Below, in pieces: positions 16,252-24,786 of a DNA stretch of 47,271 bases. Position 1 is the first letter of the stretch, and each line of letters starts with the position of its first letter. The notes beneath the pieces are model-generated. The model had not been told where the DNA came from, did no database searches, and worked only from the letters and a program-made list of their open reading frames with translations. A program made the translations under genes and the position numbers. The DNA lies in the NCBI GenBank assembly GCA_002420115.1, contig DIHK01000038.1, positions 40,669 to 87,939 on the forward strand, given 5' to 3'. The DNA comes from Nitrospira sp. UBA5698 (GTDB taxonomy: Bacteria > Nitrospirota > Nitrospiria > Nitrospirales > Nitrospiraceae).

Positions 16252-17085
16252 CTATACCCATTCGATCACCGCGATTTCTGGTCGGCAGTTCCATCGAAAG
16301 GGAAGAAAGGACCACCCCACTCCACGGTTGACGTACAGTCGGTGCACACCTGACCGATGCCAACCTGCAATCCGGCCACCACATCCGGGTGGGAGCCAGA
16401 ATGTCGGAATCCCCGGCACACGCCATTGTCCCCCGTGACTGTGCCCACATAAGATCAAATCGATGGCGTGGTGCGGTTCCACCTGATCAAGAATGTTGGG
16501 CGCATGGGCCAGCAGCAGCGTAAAGCGATGGTCCGCCCGAGCCGGAAGACAGCGCAGATCAGCGCGGTGGAGTGATGGATCATCGACGCCGACAATCATC
16601 AGCTCTCCTCCTGTCACAGAGATGACAGCACTCTGGTTCACCAACAATGTGATCTTGTGCCGATCGGCCAATTCGGCATACTCTGCCACCGAGACGCCGC
16701 TGTAATGATCGTGATTGCCCAGGGTCATGTAGATTGGCGCGATAGCGCGAAGACGGCCAAGAAATCGGAACAGGTGGGGCAATCCTTCTGGTACATTGAG
16801 CAGATCACCGGTGATCATAATCCAATCCGGCCGGAGATCGCCGACGATCTGGACAACACGCTCATGACGCAAACCATATCGATCGATATGCAAGTCGGTG
16901 AGATGGACCACGCGGCGGCCGGCAAGCAACCTGTGCATATGGGTATGTTGTGTCACTTCATAGTCGGAAAGGCCATATTCCCAGTTTGGGACAAGGCTGA
17001 ACAGCCAGTAGAGAGGATGGCCCAGCGCATGGCCGATGGACGCCCGTGCGAGATCAGGCCATGACGACGCGTGTCGCGTGCTCAT
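16252..17085 (-). CDS. Calcineurin-type metallophosphoesterase (YaeI/YkuE-like)
   Basis: The 277-aa protein has all five metal motifs: LTDLHID (Asp64, His66), ITGDLLN (Asp94), LGNHDHY (Asn124, His125), LLAHAPN and CGHSHGGQ. An N-terminal hydrophobic region (about 17-32) could anchor or export it. Family members such as YaeI and YkuE are phosphodiesterases acting on envelope lipids or other phosphodiesters; the substrate cannot be read here. The CGHSHGGQWRVPGIP stretch is typical of this subgroup. Confidence 0.82.
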   Translation of the reverse strand: MSTRHASSWPDLARASIGHALGHPLYWLFSLVPNWEYGLSDYEVTQHTHMHRLLAGRRVVHLTDLHIDRYGLRHERVVQIVGDLRPDWIMITGDLLNVPEGLPHLFRFLGRLRAIAPIYMTLGNHDHYSGVSVAEYAELADRHKITLLVNQSAVISVTGGELMIVGVDDPSLHRADLRCLPARADHRFTLLLAHAPNILDQVEPHHAIDLILCGHSHGGQWRVPGIPTFWLPPGCGGRIAGWHRSGVHRLYVNRGVGWSFLPFRWNCRPEIAVIEWV

Positions 17086-17167
17086 TCTCTATCCCTCGAT
17101 CCTTTCTTCACGCGGATAGAAAAAAGTATAGCAGGCGGTCGTTGAGCCCAAATCATACAAAGGACCG

Positions 17168-18220
17168 ATGGAACGACTGAACGAGCCATTTCTGACAAGC
17201 GACCTTCCTGGAATCGGCGGACGAATCCGTTCTGTACCGGAGGACTTCCAAGTTGAAGAGCGACCACTCTACCTACCCTGCGGGGAAGGGGAACACCTCT
17301 ACGTCACCATCACGAAACGCGGACTGTCCACACCCGACCTCGTCCGACGACTCTCCTCAATATTAGGCATCAAGGCACAGGCTATTGGTGTCGCAGGACT
17401 GAAAGACGCACGAGCCGTTACGACACAGATGATTTCCCTCCAAGGCGTGTCGCCCGAACAGGTCGCTGGCCTCTCCCTCGATCACACCATCCTGAATGTG
17501 ACCATCCTAGGGCGACATCGCAATCGGCTCCGGACCGGTCACCATGCCGGCAATCGTTTCCGTCTGACCATTCGTGAGGTTGCCGGCCACGCCAAGGACA
17601 CCGTCCCGGCGGTCCTTGAACGACTCGCCAGACGCGGAATCCCCAACTACTTCGGGCCCCAACGGCAAGGGAAGGATGGGGCCAACTACCAAACCGGCGC
17701 GGCCTTACTCCATGATGCCCGCCGACGCGAGAAAATGAATCGCAACCAGCGCATCTGGTATCTCAATACCTATCAGTCGTTTCTGTTCAATCGGATTCTT
17801 GCCAGCCGGATCGATCAGATCGATCGTCTGTTTATCGGCGACTGGGCGATGAAGCAGGACAACGGCGCCTGCTTCCAGGTTGACGATGCGGAGAAGGAGC
17901 AGCCGCGCGCGGATCGCTTTGAGATCAGCCCGACCGGAATTCTTTTCGGCTCACGTGTCTCCTGGGCCGGTGGCGAACCCGGGGCCATTGAAGAAGCCGT
18001 CATCACCGAAACGGGCGCCACCAAAGACTCCCTCATTAGTGCTGCCAAGGCCTGTGGCTTTCGAGGAGAACGTCGTGCACTTCGTGTTCCTCTCACTGAA
18101 CTGGACTGGTCGCTGAACGGAAACGTCCTGACGCTGTCTTTCGGCCTGCCGCCTGGCGCCTATGCGACGAGTGTGCTTCGTGAATTGATGAAAACCCCTT
18201 CGATACACTCCTCGTCCTGA
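17168..18220 (+). CDS. truD: tRNA pseudouridine(13) synthase TruD
   Basis: TruD converts uridine 13 of certain tRNAs to pseudouridine. The 350-aa protein has the typical N-terminal EDFQVEE motif and the catalytic GLKDARAVTTQ with Asp80. It also has NYFGPQRQGKDG, NTYQSFLFN and a C-terminal LSFGLPPGAYATSVLREL. Length is normal for the family, with the TRUD insertion domain between about 150 and 300. It probably starts at the ATG at 17168. The gene points in the same direction as the arginine genes 66 nt downstream. Confidence 0.93.
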   Translation: MERLNEPFLTSDLPGIGGRIRSVPEDFQVEERPLYLPCGEGEHLYVTITKRGLSTPDLVRRLSSILGIKAQAIGVAGLKDARAVTTQMISLQGVSPEQVAGLSLDHTILNVTILGRHRNRLRTGHHAGNRFRLTIREVAGHAKDTVPAVLERLARRGIPNYFGPQRQGKDGANYQTGAALLHDARRREKMNRNQRIWYLNTYQSFLFNRILASRIDQIDRLFIGDWAMKQDNGACFQVDDAEKEQPRADRFEISPTGILFGSRVSWAGGEPGAIEEAVITETGATKDSLISAAKACGFRGERRALRVPLTELDWSLNGNVLTLSFGLPPGAYATSVLRELMKTPSIHSSS

Positions 18221-18285
18221 ACTGTCATTTTCTTCTCCCTGCTTCACTGAGTGATAGAATACCAATAGAGGCGGTGAGTAAAGCG

Positions 18286-19530
18286 ATGAGCACCTACCAC
18301 GAAACTGTCGTCCTGCAGGGACACATCATCGACTCGCTCATACTGGCGAAGGTCCTGGACCGTATCGTGATGATGGGTGGTACCTTCGACCTTCAGGACG
18401 TCAACATCGGAAAGACACGGGAACAATCATCCAGCGCCCGTATTGTGATCAGAGCCGCCTCCAAAGCGTTCTTAGACGAGATCCTCAACGCGATTCAACC
18501 CCATGGCGCCTTGATCGAGCGTGGGACAGACTGTCGAACTGAACTAGTGCCTGACGATGGGATCCTTCCCGATACCTTCTATGCCACCACCCATTTGCCC
18601 ACTCAGATCCGAATAGCTGGTCGCTGGCTTGACGTCGATCGAATCGAGATGGATCTTGCGATCGTGGTCAATGAGGAAGGCTCTGCGGCCCATGCTATTC
18701 CGATGGGAGACGTTCGTCGCGGAGATCGTGTCATTGTCGGACGAGAGGGGATTCGGGTCATCCCGCTGCAACGCCCACATGAACGTGATGTCTTTGGCTT
18801 CATGGAGTCTCAGGTGTCCGCTGAGCGGCCCCATGGTCATATCATCGCCGACATTGCAACACGAATGCGTCAATTGCGAGAACGGCATCGGCAGGGACAG
18901 ACAGATGCCAAGGTTTTATTGGCCGGGGGACCGGCCATCATTCACGCCGGTGGGCGCGATGCACTCACCTGGCTAATCGAACAGGGGTTTATTCACATCC
19001 TTTTTTGCGGCAATGCCCTCGCGGCCCACGATATGGAAGCAGATCTGTACGGCACTTCTCTCGGTTACAAACTGACCGGGGGACAGCCCCTTCCGCATGG
19101 GCATGAACATCATTTGCGAACCATCAATCGCATCCGTACGATTGGCAGCATTGAGGCTGCGGTGCATTCAGGAGTAGTCAAACAGGGAATTATGGCAGCT
19201 TGTGTCCGCCAGACAGTGCCGGTAGTTATGGCCGGCACGATTCGCGACGACGGCCCCCTCCCCGGCGTGATCACGGATTCGGTTCATGCCCAGCAAGCCA
19301 TGCGCGCGTTGATTCCTGGTGTCGGCTTGGCGCTGCTGGTCGCTTCCACCTTGCACTCCATCGCAACAGGCAATCTGCTGCCGGCCACCATCCCGACGGT
19401 CTGTGTGGATATCAATCCTTCCGTCCCAACCAAGCTGGCTGATCGTGGCAGCTTTCAAGCAGTCGGTCTCGTCATGGATGCAGGGTCATTTCTGACCGAG
19501 GTGGGCAGAACTTTAGGAAGGCTAGTATGA
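18286..19530 (+). CDS. TIGR00300-type LOR/SDH domain protein, probable ornithine cyclodeaminase half of an ArgZ/AgrE system
   Basis: The protein of about 414 aa matches the LOR/SDH bifunctional (TIGR00300) family. An N-terminal LOR-type part has MGGTFDLQDVNIGK and MDLAIVVNEEGSAAHAIPMGDVRRGD. A C-terminal Rossmann-like part has LLAGGPAIIHAGGRDAL and AGTIRDDGPLPGVITDS. In cyanobacteria this domain is the C-terminal half of AgrE and turns ornithine into proline plus ammonia. The next gene, overlapping by 4 nt (ATGA), encodes the other half of that protein. I infer the same pathway here. The start is the ATG at 18286 with GGTGAG about 8 nt upstream; a GTG at 18274 is possible. Confidence 0.8.
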   Translation: MSTYHETVVLQGHIIDSLILAKVLDRIVMMGGTFDLQDVNIGKTREQSSSARIVIRAASKAFLDEILNAIQPHGALIERGTDCRTELVPDDGILPDTFYATTHLPTQIRIAGRWLDVDRIEMDLAIVVNEEGSAAHAIPMGDVRRGDRVIVGREGIRVIPLQRPHERDVFGFMESQVSAERPHGHIIADIATRMRQLRERHRQGQTDAKVLLAGGPAIIHAGGRDALTWLIEQGFIHILFCGNALAAHDMEADLYGTSLGYKLTGGQPLPHGHEHHLRTINRIRTIGSIEAAVHSGVVKQGIMAACVRQTVPVVMAGTIRDDGPLPGVITDSVHAQQAMRALIPGVGLALLVASTLHSIATGNLLPATIPTVCVDINPSVPTKLADRGSFQAVGLVMDAGSFLTEVGRTLGRLV

Positions 19531-20327
19531 GCCGTCTTCTCGTCTGCCCACCGGATTTTTTCGGTATCGAGTATGAGATTAATCCTTGGATGCGCCTCAG
19601 CAACCGAGTCGACCACGAGCGAGCCGCCTCACAGTGGCAGACCTTGATGGGGATTTTTGAACAGGACTTGGGAATCGTCCTGGAACGAATGGTCCCGATT
19701 CCTGGACTGCCTGATCTTGTCTTTACGGCCAATGCCGGGCTGGTCGTCGGGCACACAGCCGTCGTCAGTCACTTCCGATATCCTGAACGCCAGCGAGAAG
19801 AGGCTCATTTCGAGCATTGGTTTCGCCAGCAGGGATATGAGGTCATGACGGTGGAGGCTGGTCTTCACTTTGAAGGCGCAGGCGACCTTCTTGGGTTTTC
19901 AGATACCTGGTTCGGTGGCTATCGGCAGCGATCCGATATCGGCATGTACCCGATCCTCAGCGAGCGTTTTCAGCGAGAAATCATTCCGCTTGAACTCATC
20001 GACGGTCGTTTCTACCATTTGGACACCTGTCTCTGTCCGTTAAGCGGTGGCGAGCTGCTGTATTTTCCTGCCGCATTCGATCACGATGGTCGAGAAGTGC
20101 TCGCGGCGCGCATCCCCACCGAGCGTCATCTGGTCGTCCCTGAGCACGAAGCGCTGAAGTTTGCCTGTAACGCAGTCTGTGTGGAGAAGCATGTGGTTCT
20201 TCCTGCCGGATGTCCCACGACGGAAGGCTTGCTGCAGGAACGGGGATATGACACCCATGCGGTTCAGCTCGATGAGTTCATGAAATCGGGCGGGTCAGCC
20301 AAATGCTTGACGCTGGCGCTGGATTGA
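19527..20327 (+). CDS. Arginine dihydrolase/deiminase-family enzyme (ArgZ N-domain-like)
   Basis: The 266-aa protein is a guanidine-modifying enzyme of the pentein fold. Visible active-site pieces are PDLVFTANAG with Asn69, FEGAGDLL (Glu116, Asp120), YHLDTCLCPL with His164, and SGGSAKCLTLAL with nucleophile Cys260. An Asn at this first position is the residue known to make cyanobacterial ArgZ release two ammonia from arginine (giving ornithine) rather than one (giving citrulline). The spacing fits that enzyme. Together with the preceding LOR/SDH gene it would take arginine to proline and ammonia. A dimethylargininase-like activity is the main alternative. Confidence 0.8.
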   Translation: MSRLLVCPPDFFGIEYEINPWMRLSNRVDHERAASQWQTLMGIFEQDLGIVLERMVPIPGLPDLVFTANAGLVVGHTAVVSHFRYPERQREEAHFEHWFRQQGYEVMTVEAGLHFEGAGDLLGFSDTWFGGYRQRSDIGMYPILSERFQREIIPLELIDGRFYHLDTCLCPLSGGELLYFPAAFDHDGREVLAARIPTERHLVVPEHEALKFACNAVCVEKHVVLPAGCPTTEGLLQERGYDTHAVQLDEFMKSGGSAKCLTLALD

Positions 20328-20332
20328 GCAAA

Positions 20333-20404
20333 GTCATCGGTCATTAGCCAATCAATGGACAGACACGAATCTATTCTGACCAATGACGAATGACCGCTGA
20401 CCAC
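20333..20404. repeat. 7-nt-period intergenic hairpin element
   Basis: The spacer between convergent genes carries CTGACCA, ATGACGA, ATGACCG, CTGACCA, CTCACTT in exact 7-nt register on the right, and AGTCATC, GGTCATT, AGCCAAT on the left. The arms pair at 16 of 21 positions around the perfect core CGGTCATT (20338-20345) with AATGACCG (20389-20396). No T-run is present. Confidence 0.65.
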
Positions 20405-20761
20405 TCACTTTGTTCTGAACAGAAACGCCCCATACATTCCGGCAATCGCAATGGTCACCAGCTCAATGGTCAGGAGCATGCGGCTCACCACCGCCTCCGC
20501 GGCTGGCGGAGAGAGGATGAAATGCATGCCAAGAAATTCCGGGGTCTGATTCGGTGGCGTTTCCCATGGCGGAAACAGCAGCGCCAGAATCAGCGCCGCG
20601 ACCATGCCGTAGAGGATGGACAGGTTGAGCTGACCCGGAGAGGTTGCACGAGGTCCAGCGCTCGACGTACGCTCCGCAGTCCCATCAAGCCGCCGACCGC
20701 ACTGAACACAGAATCGATTAATTTCTGCTTGTAATCGGTCACAGAAATGGCAGGTTTGCAT
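20405..20761 (-). CDS. Zinc-ribbon membrane protein
   Basis: From the ATG at 20761 the product is 118 aa. An N-terminal zinc ribbon with two CxxC knuckles (CHFC near residue 4, CVQC near residue 18) is followed by a linker. Two hydrophobic segments come next (about 48-62, SILYGMVAALILALL, and about 95-113, LLTIELVTIAIAGMYGAFLF). The arrangement is that of DUF-type zinc-ribbon membrane proteins of unknown function. The frame extends 24 nt further upstream, but the later ATG begins MQTCHFCDRLQ, the usual start for such ribbons. An 8-bp inverted repeat sits just above the start. Confidence 0.7.
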   Translation of the reverse strand: MQTCHFCDRLQAEINRFCVQCGRRLDGTAERTSSAGPRATSPGQLNLSILYGMVAALILALLFPPWETPPNQTPEFLGMHFILSPPAAEAVVSRMLLTIELVTIAIAGMYGAFLFRTK

Positions 20762-20768
20762 GATCGGA

Positions 20769-20802
20769 CATTCCCAGTATGCCACCTACATACATGGGAA
20801 TG
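20769..20802 (-). promoter_or_regulatory. Inverted repeat just upstream of the zinc-ribbon gene
   Basis: CATTCCCA (20769-20776) and TGGGAATG (20795-20802) are perfect reverse complements, with a further GTAT/ATAC pair inside. The repeat ends 7 nt before the ATG at 20761. It could be a protein-binding operator, or an RNA hairpin covering the ribosome binding region. Confidence 0.4.
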
Positions 20803-20973
20803 CCCCCGAGATGCTAGCCTGCCGGGCAGCATCCGCTGGGCTGATCCAGTCGCGTCAACCGACGCTTCAAATCCTCACCGCGCAGCTCGGTAGATTCCAT
20901 GCCATGCCACAAGAGATTGATTCCACTGCTTCTCTGGCGAATTCCGAGAATGGGACTTACCGACTCCCATTCG

Positions 20974-21003
20974 TTGACAGGTTCTTGAGGGCGTTCCTAT
21001 AAT
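20974..21003 (+). promoter_or_regulatory. Consensus sigma-70 promoter of gpsA-larB
   Basis: TTGACA (20974-20979) and TATAAT (20998-21003) are both perfect, with an 18-nt spacer. Transcription would begin near 21010, giving a leader of about 45 nt before the gpsA ATG at 21055. It is the best-matching promoter in the window. Confidence 0.75.
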
Positions 21004-21054
21004 CGGCCCCCACAAGTGTTGTTGGTGATCATGTGGAGATCAGACTGATTCCTT

Positions 21055-22071
21055 ATGCCTGGGTCTATCAGCAAGATGTGTGTGATCGGTGCAGGAGCAT
21101 GGGGTACAGCCCTGGCCAAACATCTGGCCGAGAAGGGGATGGAGATCCGACTCTGGGCCTATGAGCAGGATGTCGTTCACGCCATCAATACTGCGCACGA
21201 AAACCCGATTTTTCTCAAAGGTGTCACGCTCCCTCACAGCCTGATCGCCACCGCATCCCTGGAAGAAGCCACGAGATCGTGTGAGGGGCTGGTGTTCGCC
21301 GTCCCCTCCCATGCCACGCGATCCGTGCTTCAAACACTAAGACGTTTCCTATCCAGTCCCATGCCCTTGATCTGTGCGACCAAGGGCATCGAGGAAGAGA
21401 CGGCCAAGTTGATGACCCAGGTGATGGAGGACGAATTACTACCCTCCATGCACGACGCCTTGATGGTGCTCTCGGGACCCAGCTTTGCCACTGAGCTGAG
21501 CGCGGGTCAGCCCACGGCCGTGTGCCTGGCCGGTCGAAACGCGCCGCTCGTCCAGCGCTTTCAGACCGCGTTGATGACCCCGGTGTTGCGCGTCTATGCC
21601 GACAGCGATCTCCTGGGCGTCCAGCTGGGTGGAGCATTAAAGAATGTGATGGCGCTGGCCGCCGGTGTCATCGATGGTCTGGAACTCGGACTGAATGCCC
21701 GTGCCGCCCTCATCACCCGTGGGTTGGCAGAAACCATCCGGCTCGGTGTCGCGATGGGAGCGGATCCTCGCACTTTTTATGGGCTCTCTGGCGTCGGTGA
21801 TTTGGTCTTAACCTGCACCGGAACACTGAGTCGCAATCATTCGGTGGGTGTACGCCTCGGCAAAGGGGAGCGACTCGAGACCATCGTTAACGGAATGCAG
21901 GCCGTCGCCGAGGGCGTCAGAACCGCTCGCGCCGCGCTCACCCTGGCCTTGCGTCACCAGGTTGAGATGCCCATCATTCGGGAGATCAACGCCGTCCTCT
22001 ATGAGAACAAGTCCTGTCGCCAGGCGGTCAGTGATCTGATGGAGCGGGATGCCAAACTGGAAAAGGGATGA
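21055..22071 (+). CDS. gpsA: Glycerol-3-phosphate dehydrogenase [NAD(P)+]
   Basis: GpsA reduces dihydroxyacetone phosphate to sn-glycerol-3-phosphate, the backbone for phospholipids. The 338-aa protein has the N-terminal nucleotide-binding VIGAGAWGTALA, the CATKGIE and LSGPSFA motifs, the catalytic-lysine block GALKNVMALAAG, and LSGVGDLVLTCTGTLSRN near the substrate site. Length is normal. The start at 21055 lies about 45 nt after a consensus promoter. The stop overlaps the larB ATG by 4 nt, so the two are co-translated. Confidence 0.95.
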   Translation: MPGSISKMCVIGAGAWGTALAKHLAEKGMEIRLWAYEQDVVHAINTAHENPIFLKGVTLPHSLIATASLEEATRSCEGLVFAVPSHATRSVLQTLRRFLSSPMPLICATKGIEEETAKLMTQVMEDELLPSMHDALMVLSGPSFATELSAGQPTAVCLAGRNAPLVQRFQTALMTPVLRVYADSDLLGVQLGGALKNVMALAAGVIDGLELGLNARAALITRGLAETIRLGVAMGADPRTFYGLSGVGDLVLTCTGTLSRNHSVGVRLGKGERLETIVNGMQAVAEGVRTARAALTLALRHQVEMPIIREINAVLYENKSCRQAVSDLMERDAKLEKG

Positions 22072-22838
22072 ACATGATTGCGGAAGGGCTTGAACAGTTA
22101 CTTCAACAGGTTCACATGGGACAGCTGACCGTAGAACAGGGGCTCCAGCGCCTGCGATCTCTCCCGTATGAAGATCTCGGTTTTGCCTCGCTCGACCACC
22201 ATCGGTCGTTGCGGCAAGGATTTCCAGAAGTCGTGCTCTGCGAGGGGAAAACCACGGAACAGGTCGTGGCAATCGCTCGTGCCTTGATCAAAAAAGGAGG
22301 TCCGTTCCTCGCCACCCGCGCGGAGCCCACGGTCGCCCGGGCGATTCGCCGCCTCGATCGTCGAGCGCGGTACTATCCGGACGCACGTCTTGTCGCGATC
22401 CATCCGGCACGACAGAAGGTGCAAGGCCACATTCTGGTGGTGACCGCCGGCACCGCCGATGTCCCGGTCGCGGAAGAGGCCCGCATCACGGCTGAAGTGA
22501 TGGGGAGTCGTGTTGAACGCCTCTACGACGTTGGCGTTGCGGGCATCCATCGTCTCCTTGGGAAGAAAGACCGCCTGTTTGATGCCCAGGTCATTGTCGT
22601 GGTTGCCGGAATGGACGGCGTCTTACCCAGCGTCGTGGGGGGGCTTGTTCACTGTCCGGTTATCGCCGTCCCGACGAGCCGAGGGTATGGAGCAAGTTTC
22701 GGCGGAGTGGCTGCATTGTTGACGATGCTCAACTCCTGCGCCGCAGGTGTGGGGGTCATGAATATCGACAACGGCTTCGGCGCCGCCTGTCTCGCACATC
22801 GGATCAACATGCTCGGAGTGAAGAACAGCCGGCTATAA
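22068..22838 (+). CDS. larB: Nickel-pincer cofactor biosynthesis protein LarB
   Basis: LarB carboxylates the pyridinium ring of nicotinic acid adenine dinucleotide and cleaves its phosphoanhydride, the first step of the nickel-pincer cofactor. The 256-aa protein has a C-terminal AIR-carboxylase (PurE-like) domain with VVTAGTADVPVAEEA, VVVAGMDGVLPSVVGGLV and GYGASFGG. It overlaps gpsA by 4 nt. larC follows 740 nt downstream, separated by a gene on the opposite strand. LarA and LarE are not in the window. Confidence 0.92.
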   Translation: MNMIAEGLEQLLQQVHMGQLTVEQGLQRLRSLPYEDLGFASLDHHRSLRQGFPEVVLCEGKTTEQVVAIARALIKKGGPFLATRAEPTVARAIRRLDRRARYYPDARLVAIHPARQKVQGHILVVTAGTADVPVAEEARITAEVMGSRVERLYDVGVAGIHRLLGKKDRLFDAQVIVVVAGMDGVLPSVVGGLVHCPVIAVPTSRGYGASFGGVAALLTMLNSCAAGVGVMNIDNGFGAACLAHRINMLGVKNSRL

Positions 22839-22852
22839 GCTCATCGGAGAGA

Positions 22853-23404
22853 TCAGTTGACTTCGAGGGTACCCCGTTTCGGCCAAGCGACCGTCAGCGT
22901 CCGAAGCCCTTTTTCACTGTTGGCCAACAATTTTGTCCGCACTTCATACGCATAGGTCCCAGCCCCGGCAACCTGCTTACGATGATCCTGGCCATCCCAC
23001 TGAAGTTCGACCACGACCTTAGGACGCTCCTGCTCCCCATTCCTCGTCGACGTGATTGGAATAGGCTGTCGATGCGTCAGAAACCGGAGTGAGGTTTTGG
23101 ATGGAGAACTGATGAGGGAGGTGACTTCCAGAATCAGGGCTCGATCGACCTCCCTCGGAAGCTGAACCGTCACTGAGAACTGAACCGGCCCATTGCCCTG
23201 CGTATACGGCATCGGAGCAATATTGAGGTCGATGATCTTGAGCTCCGGTTCAGGCCTTGGAGCACGGGATGGCTTGTCCTTTGCGAAACTCTCAGTCAAA
23301 GGAAACCCGGCCACAACACTGTACAAACAGAGCAGCCCAAGCGTCAGTCCTCTACATCGTTGTCGGTGTGATTTCGTGAACAACGGAACACCTGCTTTCG
23401 GCAA
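22853..23404 (-). CDS. Secreted hypothetical protein, possibly Ig-like
   Basis: A signal peptide (about residues 19-41, LTLGLLCLYSVVAGF to SFAKD) precedes a beta-rich domain of about 140 residues. The segment KVVVELQWDGQDHRKQVAGAGTYAYEVRTKL resembles the strand pattern of FlgD-type Ig and BsuPI domains, where a G-x-Y-x-Y-E-V strand is common. I make no functional claim. It is encoded between larB and larC on the opposite strand and its stop is only 14 nt from that of larB. Confidence 0.6.
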   Translation of the reverse strand: MPKAGVPLFTKSHRQRCRGLTLGLLCLYSVVAGFPLTESFAKDKPSRAPRPEPELKIIDLNIAPMPYTQGNGPVQFSVTVQLPREVDRALILEVTSLISSPSKTSLRFLTHRQPIPITSTRNGEQERPKVVVELQWDGQDHRKQVAGAGTYAYEVRTKLLANSEKGLRTLTVAWPKRGTLEVN

Positions 23405-23580
23405 AAATATGTGATGGATCCACAGTGACTCACAGCCACCATGAGCAACTCATCTTTTAATGGGGGATAACATAGCCTCCAGGAGCTGTCAACGAAGCAG
23501 CAACAATGAACCAGTGATTGCCGTTCGGCTAGACCTTCGGTAAGATGTGCGGTCTTTTTCATTATTGACTAAGGAGAGGC

Positions 23581-24786
23581 GTGGGCCGACATCTGCATTT
23601 CGATTGTTTTTCTGGCGTGAGCGGGGACATGGTCTTAGGCGCATTGGTCAGCGCAGGTCTGCCATGGGCCGACCTCGTGAACGGCCTGAATCGGCTGAAG
23701 CTATCCGGCTACACCTTGCGGAAACGGGCGGTCCATCGTGGCGCGCTCCATGCCGTGAAGGTCGACGTGTTGATCCAACAGGGGTTTCATCGGCCTCTGA
23801 CGCTCTCCCGGATTCGAAGTATTATTATGCGCAGTACACTGCCAAGTCCGGTCAAAGCACGCAGCCTCTCCGTCTTCGACCGACTGGCTGACGCAGAAGG
23901 ACTGGCCCATCAGGTCCCGGCGAAGGACGTGCACTTTCATGAAGTGGGAGTCGTCGATTCATTCATCGACGTGGTGGGAGGCGTACTCGGCTGCTACCTC
24001 CTGAATGTGACCCGTGCGACCTCCTCCCCGATCAATGTGGGAGCCGGTTCAATTCAAACGTCCCATGGTCGCCTACCTGTGCCAGGGCCGGCCGTAACGG
24101 CATTGGCCGAAGGCATTCCCGTCTATTCCGATGGCCCACCGCACGAGCTTGCCACACCCACCGGCGTAGCATTGGTGCGGACGTTGGCGTCAGAGTTCGG
24201 CCCTCTGCCGGTCATGCGCAGTGTCGCAGTTGGATATGGGGCCGGAGACCGTGATCCGGAAGACTGGCCAAATGTACTGCGCGTATTTCTGCAAGATGAC
24301 TCGGCACCTGAGACCTATCACACCGAGCGCATCATGCAAATTGAGACGAATCTCGACGACCTGAATCCGCAGATCTACGAGCACGTCATGGAGCAACTGT
24401 TTGGACTCGGAGCCGTCGACGTGGCCCTGGTTCCCATTATCATGAAAAAAAGTCGTCCTGGTGTGTTATTGACCTGCCTCACTCCGAAGGAACGGACGAA
24501 CGCGGTGCTTGAAATTCTCTTTCAGGAAACACCCACGCTCGGCGTGCGACTGCAGGAAATCACCCGGCAGGTCCTCCCGCGTCGTATTGTCCCGGTCTCG
24601 ATACGGGGAGGAACCGTTCGCATGAAGGTGGCCGAGCTGGGTGCCGGTTGGGACAAGGCGGCACCGGAATATGTCGACTGTCAATCCATCGCGAGACGAT
24701 CCGGTCGTCCGCTGAAGACCGTCATGGAGGATGCCTTGCAAGCCTATCGACAAGCGACTCAGAAGAAACTGCGGGGCCGCGCATGA
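23581..24786 (+). CDS. larC: Nickel insertion protein LarC
   Basis: LarC is a CTP-dependent cyclometallase that inserts nickel into the pincer cofactor. The 401-aa protein is continuous from the N-terminal FDCFSGVSGDMVLGALVSAG, through HFHEVGVVDSFIDVVG and VPGPAVTALAEG, to the C-terminal METNLDDLNPQIYEHVMEQLF part. In Lactobacillus plantarum the same protein is made by frameshifting between LarC1 and LarC2; here one frame suffices. The start is a GTG at 23581 with AAGGAGAGG just upstream. The stop overlaps the ATG of the cation exchanger by 4 nt. Confidence 0.92.
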   Translation: MGRHLHFDCFSGVSGDMVLGALVSAGLPWADLVNGLNRLKLSGYTLRKRAVHRGALHAVKVDVLIQQGFHRPLTLSRIRSIIMRSTLPSPVKARSLSVFDRLADAEGLAHQVPAKDVHFHEVGVVDSFIDVVGGVLGCYLLNVTRATSSPINVGAGSIQTSHGRLPVPGPAVTALAEGIPVYSDGPPHELATPTGVALVRTLASEFGPLPVMRSVAVGYGAGDRDPEDWPNVLRVFLQDDSAPETYHTERIMQIETNLDDLNPQIYEHVMEQLFGLGAVDVALVPIIMKKSRPGVLLTCLTPKERTNAVLEILFQETPTLGVRLQEITRQVLPRRIVPVSIRGGTVRMKVAELGAGWDKAAPEYVDCQSIARRSGRPLKTVMEDALQAYRQATQKKLRGRA

